A stretch of 64,000 nt of DNA, taken from assembly GCA_036263155.1 (NCBI GenBank), contig DATAHN010000130.1, positions 1 through 64,000 of the forward strand. The letters are read 5' to 3'. The number at the start of each line of letters is the position of its first letter. Positions within the stretch are counted from its first letter, which is position 1. The notes beneath the pieces were generated by a model. The model made no database searches and was not told the DNA's origin. It saw nothing but the letters and a program-made list of their open reading frames with translations. The stretch comes from DASUBN01 sp036263155 (lineage in GTDB: Bacteria; Pseudomonadota; Gammaproteobacteria; Natronospirales; REEB76). Below, piece by piece: positions 53,913 through 63,163 of the stretch. Both the position numbers and the translations under genes were made by a program.

Positions 53913-54938
53913 TTAAGTCGGCGCGCGTCGGCGCTCGAGCACGTTCACGTACGCGACGAGCACCAGGTAGACCGCCGCCGCCCACCCCAGCAGGAGTCCC
54001 TGAACTCCTGTTTCAGTGAAACAAAAGCCAGCCACGGCTAGCAAGCTACATTTTAACATAAGCCCGTATTCCCAGAGTACCACCCTGCGGTGACTCCAGC
54101 CCAACCCCACCAAGCGCTGATAGAAGTGCCCCCGGTGGGCCTGCCAGGGCCGCGAGCCATGCACGGCACGACGTATCACCGTCCAGGTGGCGTCCACCAC
54201 GAAGGGCGAGAACACCAGCAGTCCCAACCAGAGGGGGAAGAGGCCTTGCCGTTCCGCCCAAAGAAGGAACAAGGCCACCAGCAGGCCCAGGCTCCCCGAA
54301 CCTACGTCCCCCATGAACAGGCGGGCCGGCGGGAAGTTGAAGGGCAAGAAGCCCCCCGCTGCTGCTGCCACCAGCAATGCCACGCAGGTGAACACAGGCG
54401 CATGGGCCAAGAAGCCCAAGAGCGCGAACGTTCCGAAGCCGATGACGGCCATGCCGCCGGCGAAGCCGTCCATCCCGTCCATGAAGTTATACAAGTTGAT
54501 CAGCCAGACGGTCAGCAGCAGGCTGAACGCCATGAGCACCCCATGGGGTGCCTGCCATTCCCATCCCGGCAGGAGATGCAGGGATTCGAGCGCATACCCG
54601 CCCCAGTCCACCAATCCCAGAGCCGCAAGCACGTGCACCAGGAGACGCAGCCACACGGGCAGCCGCCAGACATCATCGGCGAAGGAGACGGTCGCCACCA
54701 TCACCAGCGGCGCCGCCACCCAACCCAGGCCGGGCACATGCAGACCGGTGGCGAGCAGGCCTGCGGCGAGGCCCGCCAGGATCGCGAGGCCGCCGGAGCG
54801 CGGCGTCGCGCCGGAATGGAGCGAGCGTGCATTGGGCAAGTCCAGCAACGCGAACCGCCCCCGGTAGCGGCTCAGGAAGCGGGCCAGCGCGGCGCTCGCG
54901 ACGAACGCAAGGACGATCGAGAGCGCAACACGCGTCAC
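53913..54938 (-). CDS. wbpL: Polyprenyl-phosphate sugar-1-phosphate transferase (WecA/WbpL family)
   Basis: 341 residues, about 10-11 TM segments. Seen: LYNFMDGMDGFAGG, FMGDVGSGSLG and HRGHFYQRLV, the three conserved cytosolic loops. It starts glycan synthesis on undecaprenyl phosphate. Next to the dehydratase and an SDR, which is the wbpV-wbpL-wbpM order of Pseudomonas O-antigen loci, so FucNAc or QuiNAc phosphate is the likely donor part. GTG start overlaps the SDR stop. Its 3' part is less G+C-rich and holds a promoter/operator candidate. Confidence 0.92.
   Translation of the reverse strand: MTRVALSIVLAFVASAALARFLSRYRGRFALLDLPNARSLHSGATPRSGGLAILAGLAAGLLATGLHVPGLGWVAAPLVMVATVSFADDVWRLPVWLRLLVHVLAALGLVDWGGYALESLHLLPGWEWQAPHGVLMAFSLLLTVWLINLYNFMDGMDGFAGGMAVIGFGTFALLGFLAHAPVFTCVALLVAAAAGGFLPFNFPPARLFMGDVGSGSLGLLVALFLLWAERQGLFPLWLGLLVFSPFVVDATWTVIRRAVHGSRPWQAHRGHFYQRLVGLGWSHRRVVLWEYGLMLKCSLLAVAGFCFTETGVQGLLLGWAAAVYLVLVAYVNVLERRRAPT
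54009..54058 (-). promoter_or_regulatory. Candidate internal promoter and operator upstream of wbpM
   Basis: On the minus strand an extended -10, TGTTAAAAT (54050-54058), gives a start near 54043; a perfect palindrome TGTTTCA-G-TGAAACA (54009-54023) lies 20-34 nt downstream. The patch is AT-rich against its neighbours and sits in wbpL, about 115-150 bp before the wbpM ATG. Confidence 0.4.
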
Positions 54939-55774
54939 GGCATCGGCTCCGGCGTGAACGGCCGCGGCCGGATACCGAGCGCCTGCTCCGTTGCAGCGCA
55001 GTCGAACACCATGTCCCGGTTCATGCGTTCCGCCACCTCCGGCGTGAGGGCGCGGTAACGAGGCAAGAGGCGCGCGGTGGCGATGGCGGCGCGGTAAAGG
55101 AAGACCGGCACCGGCAGGATGCGCGGCTCGCGTCCCAGCGCCCGGAAGATGCGCTCCAGCATGGCGCGGTAGCTCAGGGTCTCACCGCCGGCGATCTCGT
55201 AGGCTCCCGACTGCGGCAGCGTGAGTGCCGCCACGCAGGCGGCGGCGAGATCGTCCGCGTGCAGCGGTTGGCGCATGCCCCGCCCCGGCCAGGCCAGCGG
55301 AAAGAAGCCGATGCGGCGGATGAGTGCGGCGATGCGCGCCACGTTCTTGTCGCGCCGGCCATCGTAGACCAGCGTCGGCCGGAGCAGCGTGTAGACCATG
55401 CCGCGGGCGCCACAGGATCCGATCATCCCCTGCTCCGCCTCCCGCTGGTGGCGCACCAGCTCCCGTTCGCGGTGCGAGGCCGAGTCCACCTTGGTGTAGA
55501 CGCTGGTGGTGCCGATGGCCACCACCCGGCGCAAGCCCGCGGGCGCGTCCCGCAGCAGCCGCGGCAGCAGCGGCAGGGGCGCCAGATGGATGAGTGCCTG
55601 AGTATCTTCGAGCGCGGCGTCCCACACGGGATCCCGGGCTACATCGGCCTGATGCCATGCACTGTCGGGATGAGGCCGGCGGCTCAGTACCGTGACCTCA
55701 TGGCCCGCGCGGGCGAGGCGCGGCAGGAGGTAATCTCCCACCACGCTGCTGCCCCCGGTCACCAGCACGCGCAC
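54935..55774 (-). CDS. NAD(P)-dependent SDR epimerase/reductase-like protein
   Basis: 279 residues. N-terminal VTGGSSVVGDYLLPRL is a Rossmann GxxxxxG site. The usual YxxxK catalytic pair is not evident: GTTSVYTKVDS is the nearest. From position (SDR, initiating transferase, dehydratase) it would reduce a 4-keto sugar as WbpV/WbpK do, but the missing motif weakens this. GTG start; 4 bp after the GT2 stop. Confidence 0.7.
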   Translation of the reverse strand: MRVLVTGGSSVVGDYLLPRLARAGHEVTVLSRRPHPDSAWHQADVARDPVWDAALEDTQALIHLAPLPLLPRLLRDAPAGLRRVVAIGTTSVYTKVDSASHRERELVRHQREAEQGMIGSCGARGMVYTLLRPTLVYDGRRDKNVARIAALIRRIGFFPLAWPGRGMRQPLHADDLAAACVAALTLPQSGAYEIAGGETLSYRAMLERIFRALGREPRILPVPVFLYRAAIATARLLPRYRALTPEVAERMNRDMVFDCAATEQALGIRPRPFTPEPMP

Positions 55775-55778
55775 GAGC

Positions 55779-56648
55779 TCAGCTCCGCCGCAGCCGGACG
55801 ATGGGCGCGAGCAGCAGGAAGCGCGACCAGATGCCGAGCCACACCAGCGCCGTGAGCCAGGCGGGGCTCGCGGCTCGCTGGAACTTGGAGAAGTAGCGCC
55901 ACATGCCGCGGTGCTTGTGCCAGAGCACGAACACCGGCCGGCCGCGGCTGGAGGCGCCCTGCGCGTGGCTCACGCTCACGTCCGGCACGAACAGCACTCC
56001 TGCCCCGGCCTGCTGCACGCGCTTGCAGAGATCGAGGTCCTCGCAGTGCAGGAAGTAACCTTCGTCCCAGCCTCCGAGCCGTTCGAAGAGGTCACGGCGT
56101 ATCAGGAGGCAGGCACCGGAGATGGCTTCCACCGGCACGGGACCGTCCGGCAGCGCTGTGCCGGTGAGGTCGAAGCCGCTCACCTTGCCGTCGGTGCCCG
56201 GACCGTCAAGCTTGAGCACGCGCATCAGCGCGCGGCGCGTGTCCGGCAGGTGGCGGCGGCAGCCGCGCTGCTCGCTGCCGTCGCTGTTCAGCACCAATGG
56301 ACCCAGCATGCCCGTCTCGGGATGCGCCTCAAGCACCGCCACCAGGCGCTCGAGCGCGCCCGCCGGCATGCGACAGTCGGGGTTGATGAACAGGAGGTAG
56401 CGGCCGGTGGCTGAGGCGGCGCCCTGGTTGCAGGCGGCACCGAAACCGCGGTTCACGGGATTGCGCGCCAGCACCACGCCGGGATGCACACCGGATTCCA
56501 GAAACGCGAGGCTGCCATCGGCGGAGGCATTGTCCACCACCACGGTGCGGACCAGGCCCGCCTGGCCGGCGAGGGATTCCACCAGGCCGCGCAGCAGCGG
56601 ACCGGCGTTGTAGTTGACGGTGACCGCCGTGACCGCCGCGGCGGACAC
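55779..56648 (-). CDS. Glycosyltransferase family 2 (rhamnosyltransferase-like)
   Basis: 289 residues, GT-A fold: AVTVNYNAGPLLRGLV, VVDNASADGS, NRGFGAACNQGA, FINPDCRMP as the DxD-like loop, and GGWDEGYFLHCEDLDLCKR in parts. WbbL-type enzymes that extend Und-PP-linked primers look like this. A C-terminal amphipathic stretch may contact membrane. GTG start one base from the upstream stop. Confidence 0.88.
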   Translation of the reverse strand: MSAAAVTAVTVNYNAGPLLRGLVESLAGQAGLVRTVVVDNASADGSLAFLESGVHPGVVLARNPVNRGFGAACNQGAASATGRYLLFINPDCRMPAGALERLVAVLEAHPETGMLGPLVLNSDGSEQRGCRRHLPDTRRALMRVLKLDGPGTDGKVSGFDLTGTALPDGPVPVEAISGACLLIRRDLFERLGGWDEGYFLHCEDLDLCKRVQQAGAGVLFVPDVSVSHAQGASSRGRPVFVLWHKHRGMWRYFSKFQRAASPAWLTALVWLGIWSRFLLLAPIVRLRRS

Positions 56649-56649
56649 C

Positions 56650-57711
56650 TCAGCCCTCGACGAAGTTGCGCATGAACAGGTCCATCACGTGCTGGGTCAT
56701 GCCGCCCTGCACGTGCCTCAGGTCGTCCTCCCAGGCCATGCCCCGCTCCGAGTTCATGACGATCTCGTAGCTCGGGAAGTACTGCACGTTGGCGTGGGCC
56801 GAGGCGAAGTCCTGGGCCACCGCACGCAGCGTGGACTTGGAGTAGGTGTTCGCCACCACGATGTCCTGGCCGCTGAAGGTCGCCTGCAACGGTACCGGCG
56901 AGGTGGTCACCACCATCTGCAGCTCCGGGTGACCGTGGCGGCTGAGCAGCGCGTGCAGCTGCTCCATGTTGTCCAGGTTCTGCAGGTAATTGGAGACCAT
57001 GAACTCGTAGCGGCCCGGGTTCTGCTGCAGCATCTCCCTGTTGGGCGTGGTGTTGAGGTACGCTCCGGCCTGCTTGTCGTACCACACCTCCACCAGGCCC
57101 AGCGTCATGAATACCACGCGGCAGTCGCGGATGCGGGCGTTGACCTCCTGGATCAGCCGGCGGCGTTCCAAGGTCCCGGCCCGGTCCACCACTTCCAGGG
57201 TGGGGTTGATGTGCGGGTCGATGCAGCGCTTCGCATCCAGGTCCACGAGGCTCGCCTCGGGGAACTTCGCCGCCGGGTCCAGCGCCCAGGAGAGCTCGTT
57301 CAGCATCGAGTAGGTGGTGTACTTGTTCGTGAAGCCGAGGGCGGTGACCTTGCCGTGGGTGGTGCTGAAGCGATTGAAATCCGTGGCGGCGCTCACCACC
57401 TGGAAGCCGCGACCCTTGAGCGCGTTCTCGATGCCGCGCGCGAAGCAAGAGCCGATGGCGAAGAGCTTGTCCTGCTTGTTTATCTTGAACTCCGGCTGCA
57501 CCACCGCCGAAAAGCGCGGCTGGCGTAGGCGCTGGCAGGCGTAGGGACCGGAGGCGTCCTTGAGGTCGATGCCGGCCTTGGACCAGCGGGTGTGCTCCTG
57601 GCCCGAGGACTGGGTGGCATGGGTTGCCGGGCGGTGACCGCTGAGGCGAGCGAACACCGCACGCAGGCGCGGATGGCTATCGAGGGTCTTGTCGAGGAAT
57701 CCCATGGTCAT
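56650..57711 (-). CDS. GSCFA domain protein (SGNH-hydrolase-like)
   Basis: 353 residues. Contains the name-giving motif IGSCFARGIENAL and the later blocks NTTPNREM, TTSPVPLQATF, plus DLRHVQGGMTQHVMDLF near the end, consistent with the Ser and DxxH of SGNH-type hydrolases or acyltransferases. The biochemical role of the family is not established. It lies between the GT2 and the fusion glycosyltransferase; acylation or deacylation of the polymer is a guess. ATG 57711 or 57705. Confidence 0.8.
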   Translation of the reverse strand: MTMGFLDKTLDSHPRLRAVFARLSGHRPATHATQSSGQEHTRWSKAGIDLKDASGPYACQRLRQPRFSAVVQPEFKINKQDKLFAIGSCFARGIENALKGRGFQVVSAATDFNRFSTTHGKVTALGFTNKYTTYSMLNELSWALDPAAKFPEASLVDLDAKRCIDPHINPTLEVVDRAGTLERRRLIQEVNARIRDCRVVFMTLGLVEVWYDKQAGAYLNTTPNREMLQQNPGRYEFMVSNYLQNLDNMEQLHALLSRHGHPELQMVVTTSPVPLQATFSGQDIVVANTYSKSTLRAVAQDFASAHANVQYFPSYEIVMNSERGMAWEDDLRHVQGGMTQHVMDLFMRNFVEG

Positions 57712-57728
57712 GCTCCGTGCGCGGCGCT

Positions 57729-60700
57729 CTAGCCCGCCGCCTTGAGTTCCGCCTGCCGGTCGATGGAGGTGATCACCTCCGCGAGGCGTTCGCGGATCAC
57801 CTCCGGCGAGTAGCGTTCCCGCACCACCCGCCGCCCGGCCTGCGACATGCGCTGCCACAGCTCGGGGTCGGTGTAGGCGCGCACCACCGCGTCGGCGAAG
57901 CTCTGCGGGTCGTCGCCGATCAGCACCTCGCGCCCATCCTCCACGTACATGCCCTCAGCGGCGATGGAGGTCGCCACCACCGGCAAGCCGTAGCTGAAGC
58001 TGGTGCCGAGCTTGCCCTTGATGCCGGCGCCGAAGCGCAGCGGCGCCACCATGAGGCGGCAGGAGTTGAAGTAGGGGGTGATGTCCTTCTGGAAGCCCAG
58101 CACCTGGATGTGGTCGCAGGCGAGATCGCGGATCTCCGCCGGGGGCCGCGAACCCAGGATCAGGAACCTGAGGTCCGGGATACGGCTCCTCAGCGCGGGC
58201 AGCACTTCGCGGCAGAAATACAGCACCGCTTCCACGTTGGGGTTGTGCTGGTAACCGCCGATGAACAGGATGTCGCGGCGTGCCTCGAAGCCGGGACCCT
58301 GCGGCTCCTCCGGGATGACCAGCTGCACCACGTGCACGTTGGCGCGCGGCGCCTCCTGGGCCAGGAGCTCCTTCTCCACCGGGCTCACCACGATGCTGGC
58401 GTCCGACTCGCGGATGAGCTTGAGCTCGTCGGCGCGGGTGCGCTCGGCGCGGTCGGCGATGAGCGGGTTGTTCTCCACCGCCGCCTGGCGGCGTTCGCGC
58501 AGATAGTGCAGGTCCACGGTGTCATAGATGACGCGCAGGCCGGGCGCGGCTTTCTTGAGGTGGTCGAGGTGACGGATCGCCACATAGGGCCGGCACAGCA
58601 TGGCGAGCTGGAACTCGCCGGCGCGGGCCTTGATGAACTGGTCCACCGACACGCAGTGCGGCTCGTACACGCACTCGATGCCGAGCCGTTGCAGGTCGCG
58701 GGTGTACTCGCCGTCGTGCAGCAGGTTGTCCGGCACGAAGGTGACCTTGTAGCCCAGGGACTGCAGCAGCTTCAGGTGGTAGAACTTCAGCAGCGAACCT
58801 GCGTCGTGGTCCGGACGCGGCGTGTTGGCGTCGATCACCAGCAGACGCTTGGTGACGCCGCGGTCCTTCTCCAGCAGCGGCAGCATGCCGTTGGGGCGGT
58901 GCGAGGCCAGCACGTCCTGCCAGCGTTCGTGCAGCTTCTTGAGATTCACCACCTGGTACTTCTTCACGCCGGAGCCGAGGTCGGTGCCGGAGCTCACGCC
59001 CTCATAGTGCACGATGGTGGAGAGCGGCTGGTACAGGACCCTGAGGCCGCGCTTCCTCACCTGGAACGCGAGGTCGGTGTCCTCACAGTAGGCGGGTGCG
59101 TAGTGGCTGTCGAAGCCACCGAGCTCGCGGAACAGCGCCAGAGGCACCATGATGCTGGCGCCGGAACAGTAGTCCACGTCCCGCAGGTAGTTGTACTCGG
59201 GACGGTCCGGGTCGTCGAAACGGCCATAGTTCCAGGCGGAGCCGTCGCGCCAGACGATGCCGCCCGCCTCCTGCAGGCGCCCATCCGGGTACACGAGCTT
59301 GGAACCCACCAGGCCCGCCTCGGGCACCTGGCCGAAGGTGGCACGCAACTCGTCCAGCCATCCCGGCAGCACCTGAACGTCGTTGTTCAGGAAATACACG
59401 TAGCGGCCGCGCGCCGCGGCGGCGCCGGCGTTGCAGGCGCCGATGAACCCGAGGTTCTGCTCGTTCTTGACCACCCGTATGCCCTTGCAACGGGCCAGCA
59501 CCGTCGGGGTGTCATCTGACGAGCAGTCGTCCACCACGATCACCTCGAAAGGCGTCGTGGCGCCGACTGCGGCAATGGACTTCAGGCAGTGCAGCGTGTG
59601 GGCCACATTGTTGTAGACGGGGATCACCACCGAGACCTCAGGCGTCTCCGAGGTGGCGAGGACCAGACCCTCGCCCGCCAGCACCGCGGCCGGGCCCTTC
59701 GGGTCCACCTTGTCGCCCCGCACCGCGCGGGTCTTGTAGTCGGCGCTGCCGGGGGCGCCGGCGCCGAACAACCGGCCGAGGCTGCGGCGCAGGATCATTC
59801 GCAGGCGCATGGGCATGGGGATGCGGTAGTACACGTCGCGCGCCACCAGCCTCAGCATCCCCGCGTCCATGAAGCGCAGCTTGGGGATGGAGCGCAGCAT
59901 CACCATCAGGCCGCGCAGCGGCGCGGTCACGCGCCAGGAGGTGGAGTGGTACAGGGCCTGCAGTTCCTGCTTGAGATGCGCGAGTTCGCGCAGCTCGCCG
60001 CGCTGCCATTCCAGCTCCTGGGCCCTGGCCAGCGCGAGGCCGGCGTGGTGGCCGCGCTCCTCGGCGATGTGCTTGATCTCCTGGTCGCGGGCCTGGATCA
60101 GGCGGTCCTTGTCGGCCAGGGCCGCGTCGCGTGCGTGCAGCTCGGCATACAGCGCGCCCAGGATGTGGTCGAAGCCGGCGCTCAGGCCAGAGAGCTCCTT
60201 GCCGAGCCGGTCGAGTTGGGTCGCGTCGGCGCCACCGGCCAAGGTCTTGTAGGTGTCGCGGGTAAGCCGCCCGAGTTCGCCGCCCGGCATCAGCTCCGGC
60301 TTCTGGTGGTGGCGCAGCTCCTTGTGCACGAAGCCGGCCATGCCCTGGTCCAGGGCCCGCTCGTCCGCGGGCCAGGCGAGTCCCAGCTTCTCCCAGGCGG
60401 GCTTGAGCGCGCCGCGCCAGTCCGCCAGCACCGCGGCGTAGTCCACCACGGCGCGCGGGCCGCCGCGGCTCGCCGCCTCCGCGTCCAGAAGGTAGCGCAA
60501 AGTCAGCAGTGCCGACTTCTCCGGCGCGAAGCCGTTACGCGCCTTGAGGGAGGCGATGATCTCAGCGGGATCACGGGTCGCGATCAGGTAGCAGGGCTGC
60601 CAGCCGAGCTCCCGCAGCAGGTCCTGCCACAGCGGCAGCATGCGGCAGAGACGCGGATCCTTGACGCAGGCGAGTTCCGCCGCGCCGAAGTCGCGCTGCA

Positions 60701-60971
60701 GCACCGCCTTCAGTGCATCCCGCTGCGGACGGACGGTCTCGTAGTTCCACCACTTGTCCGGCAGCGCCCGCACGTCGTCCCAGGCATAGCCGAGCTTGCC
60801 CAGTATCTCGTCATGGATGCGCACGATCTCGTCGTGCTCCCAGAACCCCATCACGTTGTCCTGGCCCGCCGCCATCATGCGCTCGCCGAGTTCGGCGCCC
60901 AGCAGGCGGCAGCTGCCCGCCAGCACCGAGGTGCCGCTGCGATGCATGCCGAGGATCATCAGCATCTTCAT
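57729..60971 (-). CDS. Sulfotransferase-GT2-GT4 fusion protein
   Basis: 1080 residues, three catalytic modules. (1) About 1-225: PAPS-dependent sulfotransferase fold with the 5'-phosphosulfate loop GMHRSGTS (8-15) and TRDPAEIIAS as the 3'-phosphate site. (2) About 255-345: coiled coil ending STSWRVTAPLR, a linker motif seen in polymer-building GTs. (3) About 445-690: GT2 with VSVVIPVYNN and FLNNDV. (4) About 750-1075: GT4/GT1-type with GGYQHNPNVEAVLYF, RFGAGIKGK and GLPVVAT. It could add two sugars and sulfate one of them. ATG 60971 overlaps the upstream stop. Confidence 0.87.
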   Translation of the reverse strand: MKMLMILGMHRSGTSVLAGSCRLLGAELGERMMAAGQDNVMGFWEHDEIVRIHDEILGKLGYAWDDVRALPDKWWNYETVRPQRDALKAVLQRDFGAAELACVKDPRLCRMLPLWQDLLRELGWQPCYLIATRDPAEIIASLKARNGFAPEKSALLTLRYLLDAEAASRGGPRAVVDYAAVLADWRGALKPAWEKLGLAWPADERALDQGMAGFVHKELRHHQKPELMPGGELGRLTRDTYKTLAGGADATQLDRLGKELSGLSAGFDHILGALYAELHARDAALADKDRLIQARDQEIKHIAEERGHHAGLALARAQELEWQRGELRELAHLKQELQALYHSTSWRVTAPLRGLMVMLRSIPKLRFMDAGMLRLVARDVYYRIPMPMRLRMILRRSLGRLFGAGAPGSADYKTRAVRGDKVDPKGPAAVLAGEGLVLATSETPEVSVVIPVYNNVAHTLHCLKSIAAVGATTPFEVIVVDDCSSDDTPTVLARCKGIRVVKNEQNLGFIGACNAGAAAARGRYVYFLNNDVQVLPGWLDELRATFGQVPEAGLVGSKLVYPDGRLQEAGGIVWRDGSAWNYGRFDDPDRPEYNYLRDVDYCSGASIMVPLALFRELGGFDSHYAPAYCEDTDLAFQVRKRGLRVLYQPLSTIVHYEGVSSGTDLGSGVKKYQVVNLKKLHERWQDVLASHRPNGMLPLLEKDRGVTKRLLVIDANTPRPDHDAGSLLKFYHLKLLQSLGYKVTFVPDNLLHDGEYTRDLQRLGIECVYEPHCVSVDQFIKARAGEFQLAMLCRPYVAIRHLDHLKKAAPGLRVIYDTVDLHYLRERRQAAVENNPLIADRAERTRADELKLIRESDASIVVSPVEKELLAQEAPRANVHVVQLVIPEEPQGPGFEARRDILFIGGYQHNPNVEAVLYFCREVLPALRSRIPDLRFLILGSRPPAEIRDLACDHIQVLGFQKDITPYFNSCRLMVAPLRFGAGIKGKLGTSFSYGLPVVATSIAAEGMYVEDGREVLIGDDPQSFADAVVRAYTDPELWQRMSQAGRRVVRERYSPEVIRERLAEVITSIDRQAELKAAG

Positions 60972-61915
60972 GCGGAACGTCCCCACAGTGCGGACAGACG
61001 CGCGCCCAGGCCGCGGCGGATGCGCTCCACCGGCGGCGCCTGGAGGCGCCGACAATGCTCTTCAAAGAGCCGCTGCATCTCGGCGTGGGCGCCGGCATCG
61101 CCCTGCTCCAGGCCCTCGGGCGCCGCCAGCATGTCACGGTAGAGCTGCTCGGCCTCGCGGGCGGCGGCGGTGGAGGTATCCACCGGCATCGAATCCTTCT
61201 CCACCTCGGAACTATTGATCTTGTTGTCGAGCGGCTTGAGGCAGTCAGCGGAATAAGCTTCGCCCAGGAACGCCAGCACACGCCGGAACGCCTGCTCCGG
61301 CTCGCCGGTGAAGTCCTCGTAGCGCACGCGCAGCATGCGCGCGCGGCCGAGCGCCCGCTCGCCGAGCCAGGCGGCACGGGTGAGCCGGAGCCAGGTGCGA
61401 TAGGCCTCATCGTGGGCGTAGTCGCGGGCGCCGGTGCGGGAGAACTTCATGAGCGAGCGTGCCACGTCGTGCGGGTTGCGCAGCAGGTGGATGAAGCGCG
61501 CGCCGGGAAACAGGCGCAGCAGCGGGTATATATAGTGGGAATTCTCGGGGGTCGCGTCGGCCCAGCGGCGCTTGGGATCGGCCGGGGAACGGCGCCGGTG
61601 CATCTCGCCCTTCACCTTGCGCTCGGTGTGCTCGATGAGCCGCTGGTTGGCGGTGCCCATGAGGTGCTGCAGGCCTTCGCCGAACAGGCGGTAGAACTCG
61701 TCCTCGTCCATGCCGATCTGGCCCAGGTGCGAGAAGCCGCCGTTCACGGTGGCGAGGCGATAGAGGTTGTCCAGGTCCACGCCCAGACGCGCCAGCCAGT
61801 TGGTCTCCGGCAGGTTGACGATGTTGGGGTGCTGGCCGAGGCACCAGCAGAAGATGCTGGTACCGGAGCGGTAGGAACCGACCACGAACACCGGGCTGTG
61901 GCTATGGTCCGACAT
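60968..61915 (-). CDS. PAPS-dependent sulfotransferase
   Basis: 315 residues. 5'-PSB GSYRSGTSIF (13-22), 3'-PB RNPHDVARSL, and RVRYEDFTGEP. It transfers sulfate from PAPS to a carbohydrate or lipid hydroxyl, in the cytoplasm. Second of three sulfotransferase modules in the cluster. Acceptor unknown. Overlaps the fusion gene by 4 bp. Confidence 0.86.
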   Translation of the reverse strand: MSDHSHSPVFVVGSYRSGTSIFCWCLGQHPNIVNLPETNWLARLGVDLDNLYRLATVNGGFSHLGQIGMDEDEFYRLFGEGLQHLMGTANQRLIEHTERKVKGEMHRRRSPADPKRRWADATPENSHYIYPLLRLFPGARFIHLLRNPHDVARSLMKFSRTGARDYAHDEAYRTWLRLTRAAWLGERALGRARMLRVRYEDFTGEPEQAFRRVLAFLGEAYSADCLKPLDNKINSSEVEKDSMPVDTSTAAAREAEQLYRDMLAAPEGLEQGDAGAHAEMQRLFEEHCRRLQAPPVERIRRGLGARLSALWGRSA

Positions 61916-61975
61916 CGGTGACGGGGTCCTTGGGGAAACGCTGGAGCCGGCGGCGGCAAGACCCTGAATTTTATC

Positions 61976-63163
61976 TCAAATCCCCCTGCCAGTCCCCGGC
62001 GGCGAAAACATCCCCGGCTCGCCGTCCCGGGTGTAGCCCATGGCGGCGAGCTCGATGCCGGCGATACGCCAAACCAGCGCCCGGTCACGGGCGGTCAGGC
62101 TCTCGCGCCATTCCCCCGCCACGCCCTTGCGCATCACGTCCTGCCCGGCCACGCCCCGCGGCCGCCCGCTCTGGGCCTCGAAGGAGCTGGCTTTGGCCAC
62201 CGCCGCCACCGTGGCCGGTGAGGCGTCGGCACCGAGCGACTGCAGGAGACGCGTGAACTGGCCGTCGAAATCCGTGAGCAGATCCTCGTAGCGCAGCACC
62301 GTGAGTTCGCCCCGCTCCGCAGCCTTGAGCACCCGCCGCACCCGGTCCGCCCACACCGAGAGGGAGCGGCCGAGGCGCCAGTCCTCGCCGTACCCCGCCA
62401 GGCGACGCAACGCGGTGACGCCGCGGATGCCCGCTTCCCGCGCCAGCGCCACCGGCTTCATGAAGCTCACGTGGCTGTGCTGCCAGGCCATGCGCCGCTC
62501 ACGCATGAGCTGGCGGTAGTGGAACGCGGATACCGCCGCGTCCCGGCCGTCCCGCACGATCGCTACGCGCGGCGCCTGGGGCCGCCACTCCCTGAGCGCG
62601 TCCAGGCACAGGATCTGGTCCGCGCCCTTCAGCACCAACCGCTGGCCCGGCTTGAATGCAGGTGCCAGTGCCGCCAGGAACCCGTCCATGGCCGCCGCGG
62701 GCGTGCCCGCCTTACGCAGCGCCTCGAAGGCCGCCGCCAGCAGTGCCGGCGGGAAGTTGAGGAAGCCCACCGGCTTGCCCCGGGAGGCCCGCTCACCGCC
62801 CGTAGCGGAGCCTTCCGTCAGCATCGCCGTCAGCGTCCGCACCGCGGCCTCCGCCGGCAGATCGTAGAGGGATGCAACGTCGCGGTGGCGGCCGTCGGGG
62901 AGATAACGATGAAACGCGCCAGGCGCGAGTTGCTCGGCCCTGAGCGCGCAGAACGCGCTCCTGCCGAACACGTTGGCGAGCCGCTCGCGCGGCGGCAACA
63001 GGTGCCGGCCGCTACGGCCGGCCACAGACCGCAGCACGTCCAGCTCACGCAGGGCGGAGAACTCGGGATGGGCCGCCAGCGCCGAGAGCAGCCAGCTGGT
63101 GCCGTTCTTGTAGAGGCCGACGATGAAGACCGGGTCGGATCCGGACGTGGGACGCGGGCTCAC
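61976..63163 (-). CDS. Sulfotransferase family protein
   Basis: 395 residues. 5'-PSB GLYKNGTSWL (16-25) and 3'-PB IVRDGRDAAVSAF, LRYEDLLTDF. Longer than its neighbour and little alike outside the PAPS sites, so a different acceptor is likely. GTG start overlaps the wzt stop. Confidence 0.84.
   Translation of the reverse strand: MSPRPTSGSDPVFIVGLYKNGTSWLLSALAAHPEFSALRELDVLRSVAGRSGRHLLPPRERLANVFGRSAFCALRAEQLAPGAFHRYLPDGRHRDVASLYDLPAEAAVRTLTAMLTEGSATGGERASRGKPVGFLNFPPALLAAAFEALRKAGTPAAAMDGFLAALAPAFKPGQRLVLKGADQILCLDALREWRPQAPRVAIVRDGRDAAVSAFHYRQLMRERRMAWQHSHVSFMKPVALAREAGIRGVTALRRLAGYGEDWRLGRSLSVWADRVRRVLKAAERGELTVLRYEDLLTDFDGQFTRLLQSLGADASPATVAAVAKASSFEAQSGRPRGVAGQDVMRKGVAGEWRESLTARDRALVWRIAGIELAAMGYTRDGEPGMFSPPGTGRGI

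Noticed and set aside
61525..61535. TATATATAG and similar TATATA runs (also at 9626, 34419, 51921) as promoters
   Set aside because: Several fall inside coding sequence (Tyr-Ile-Tyr codons) and have no -35 partner; treated as chance.
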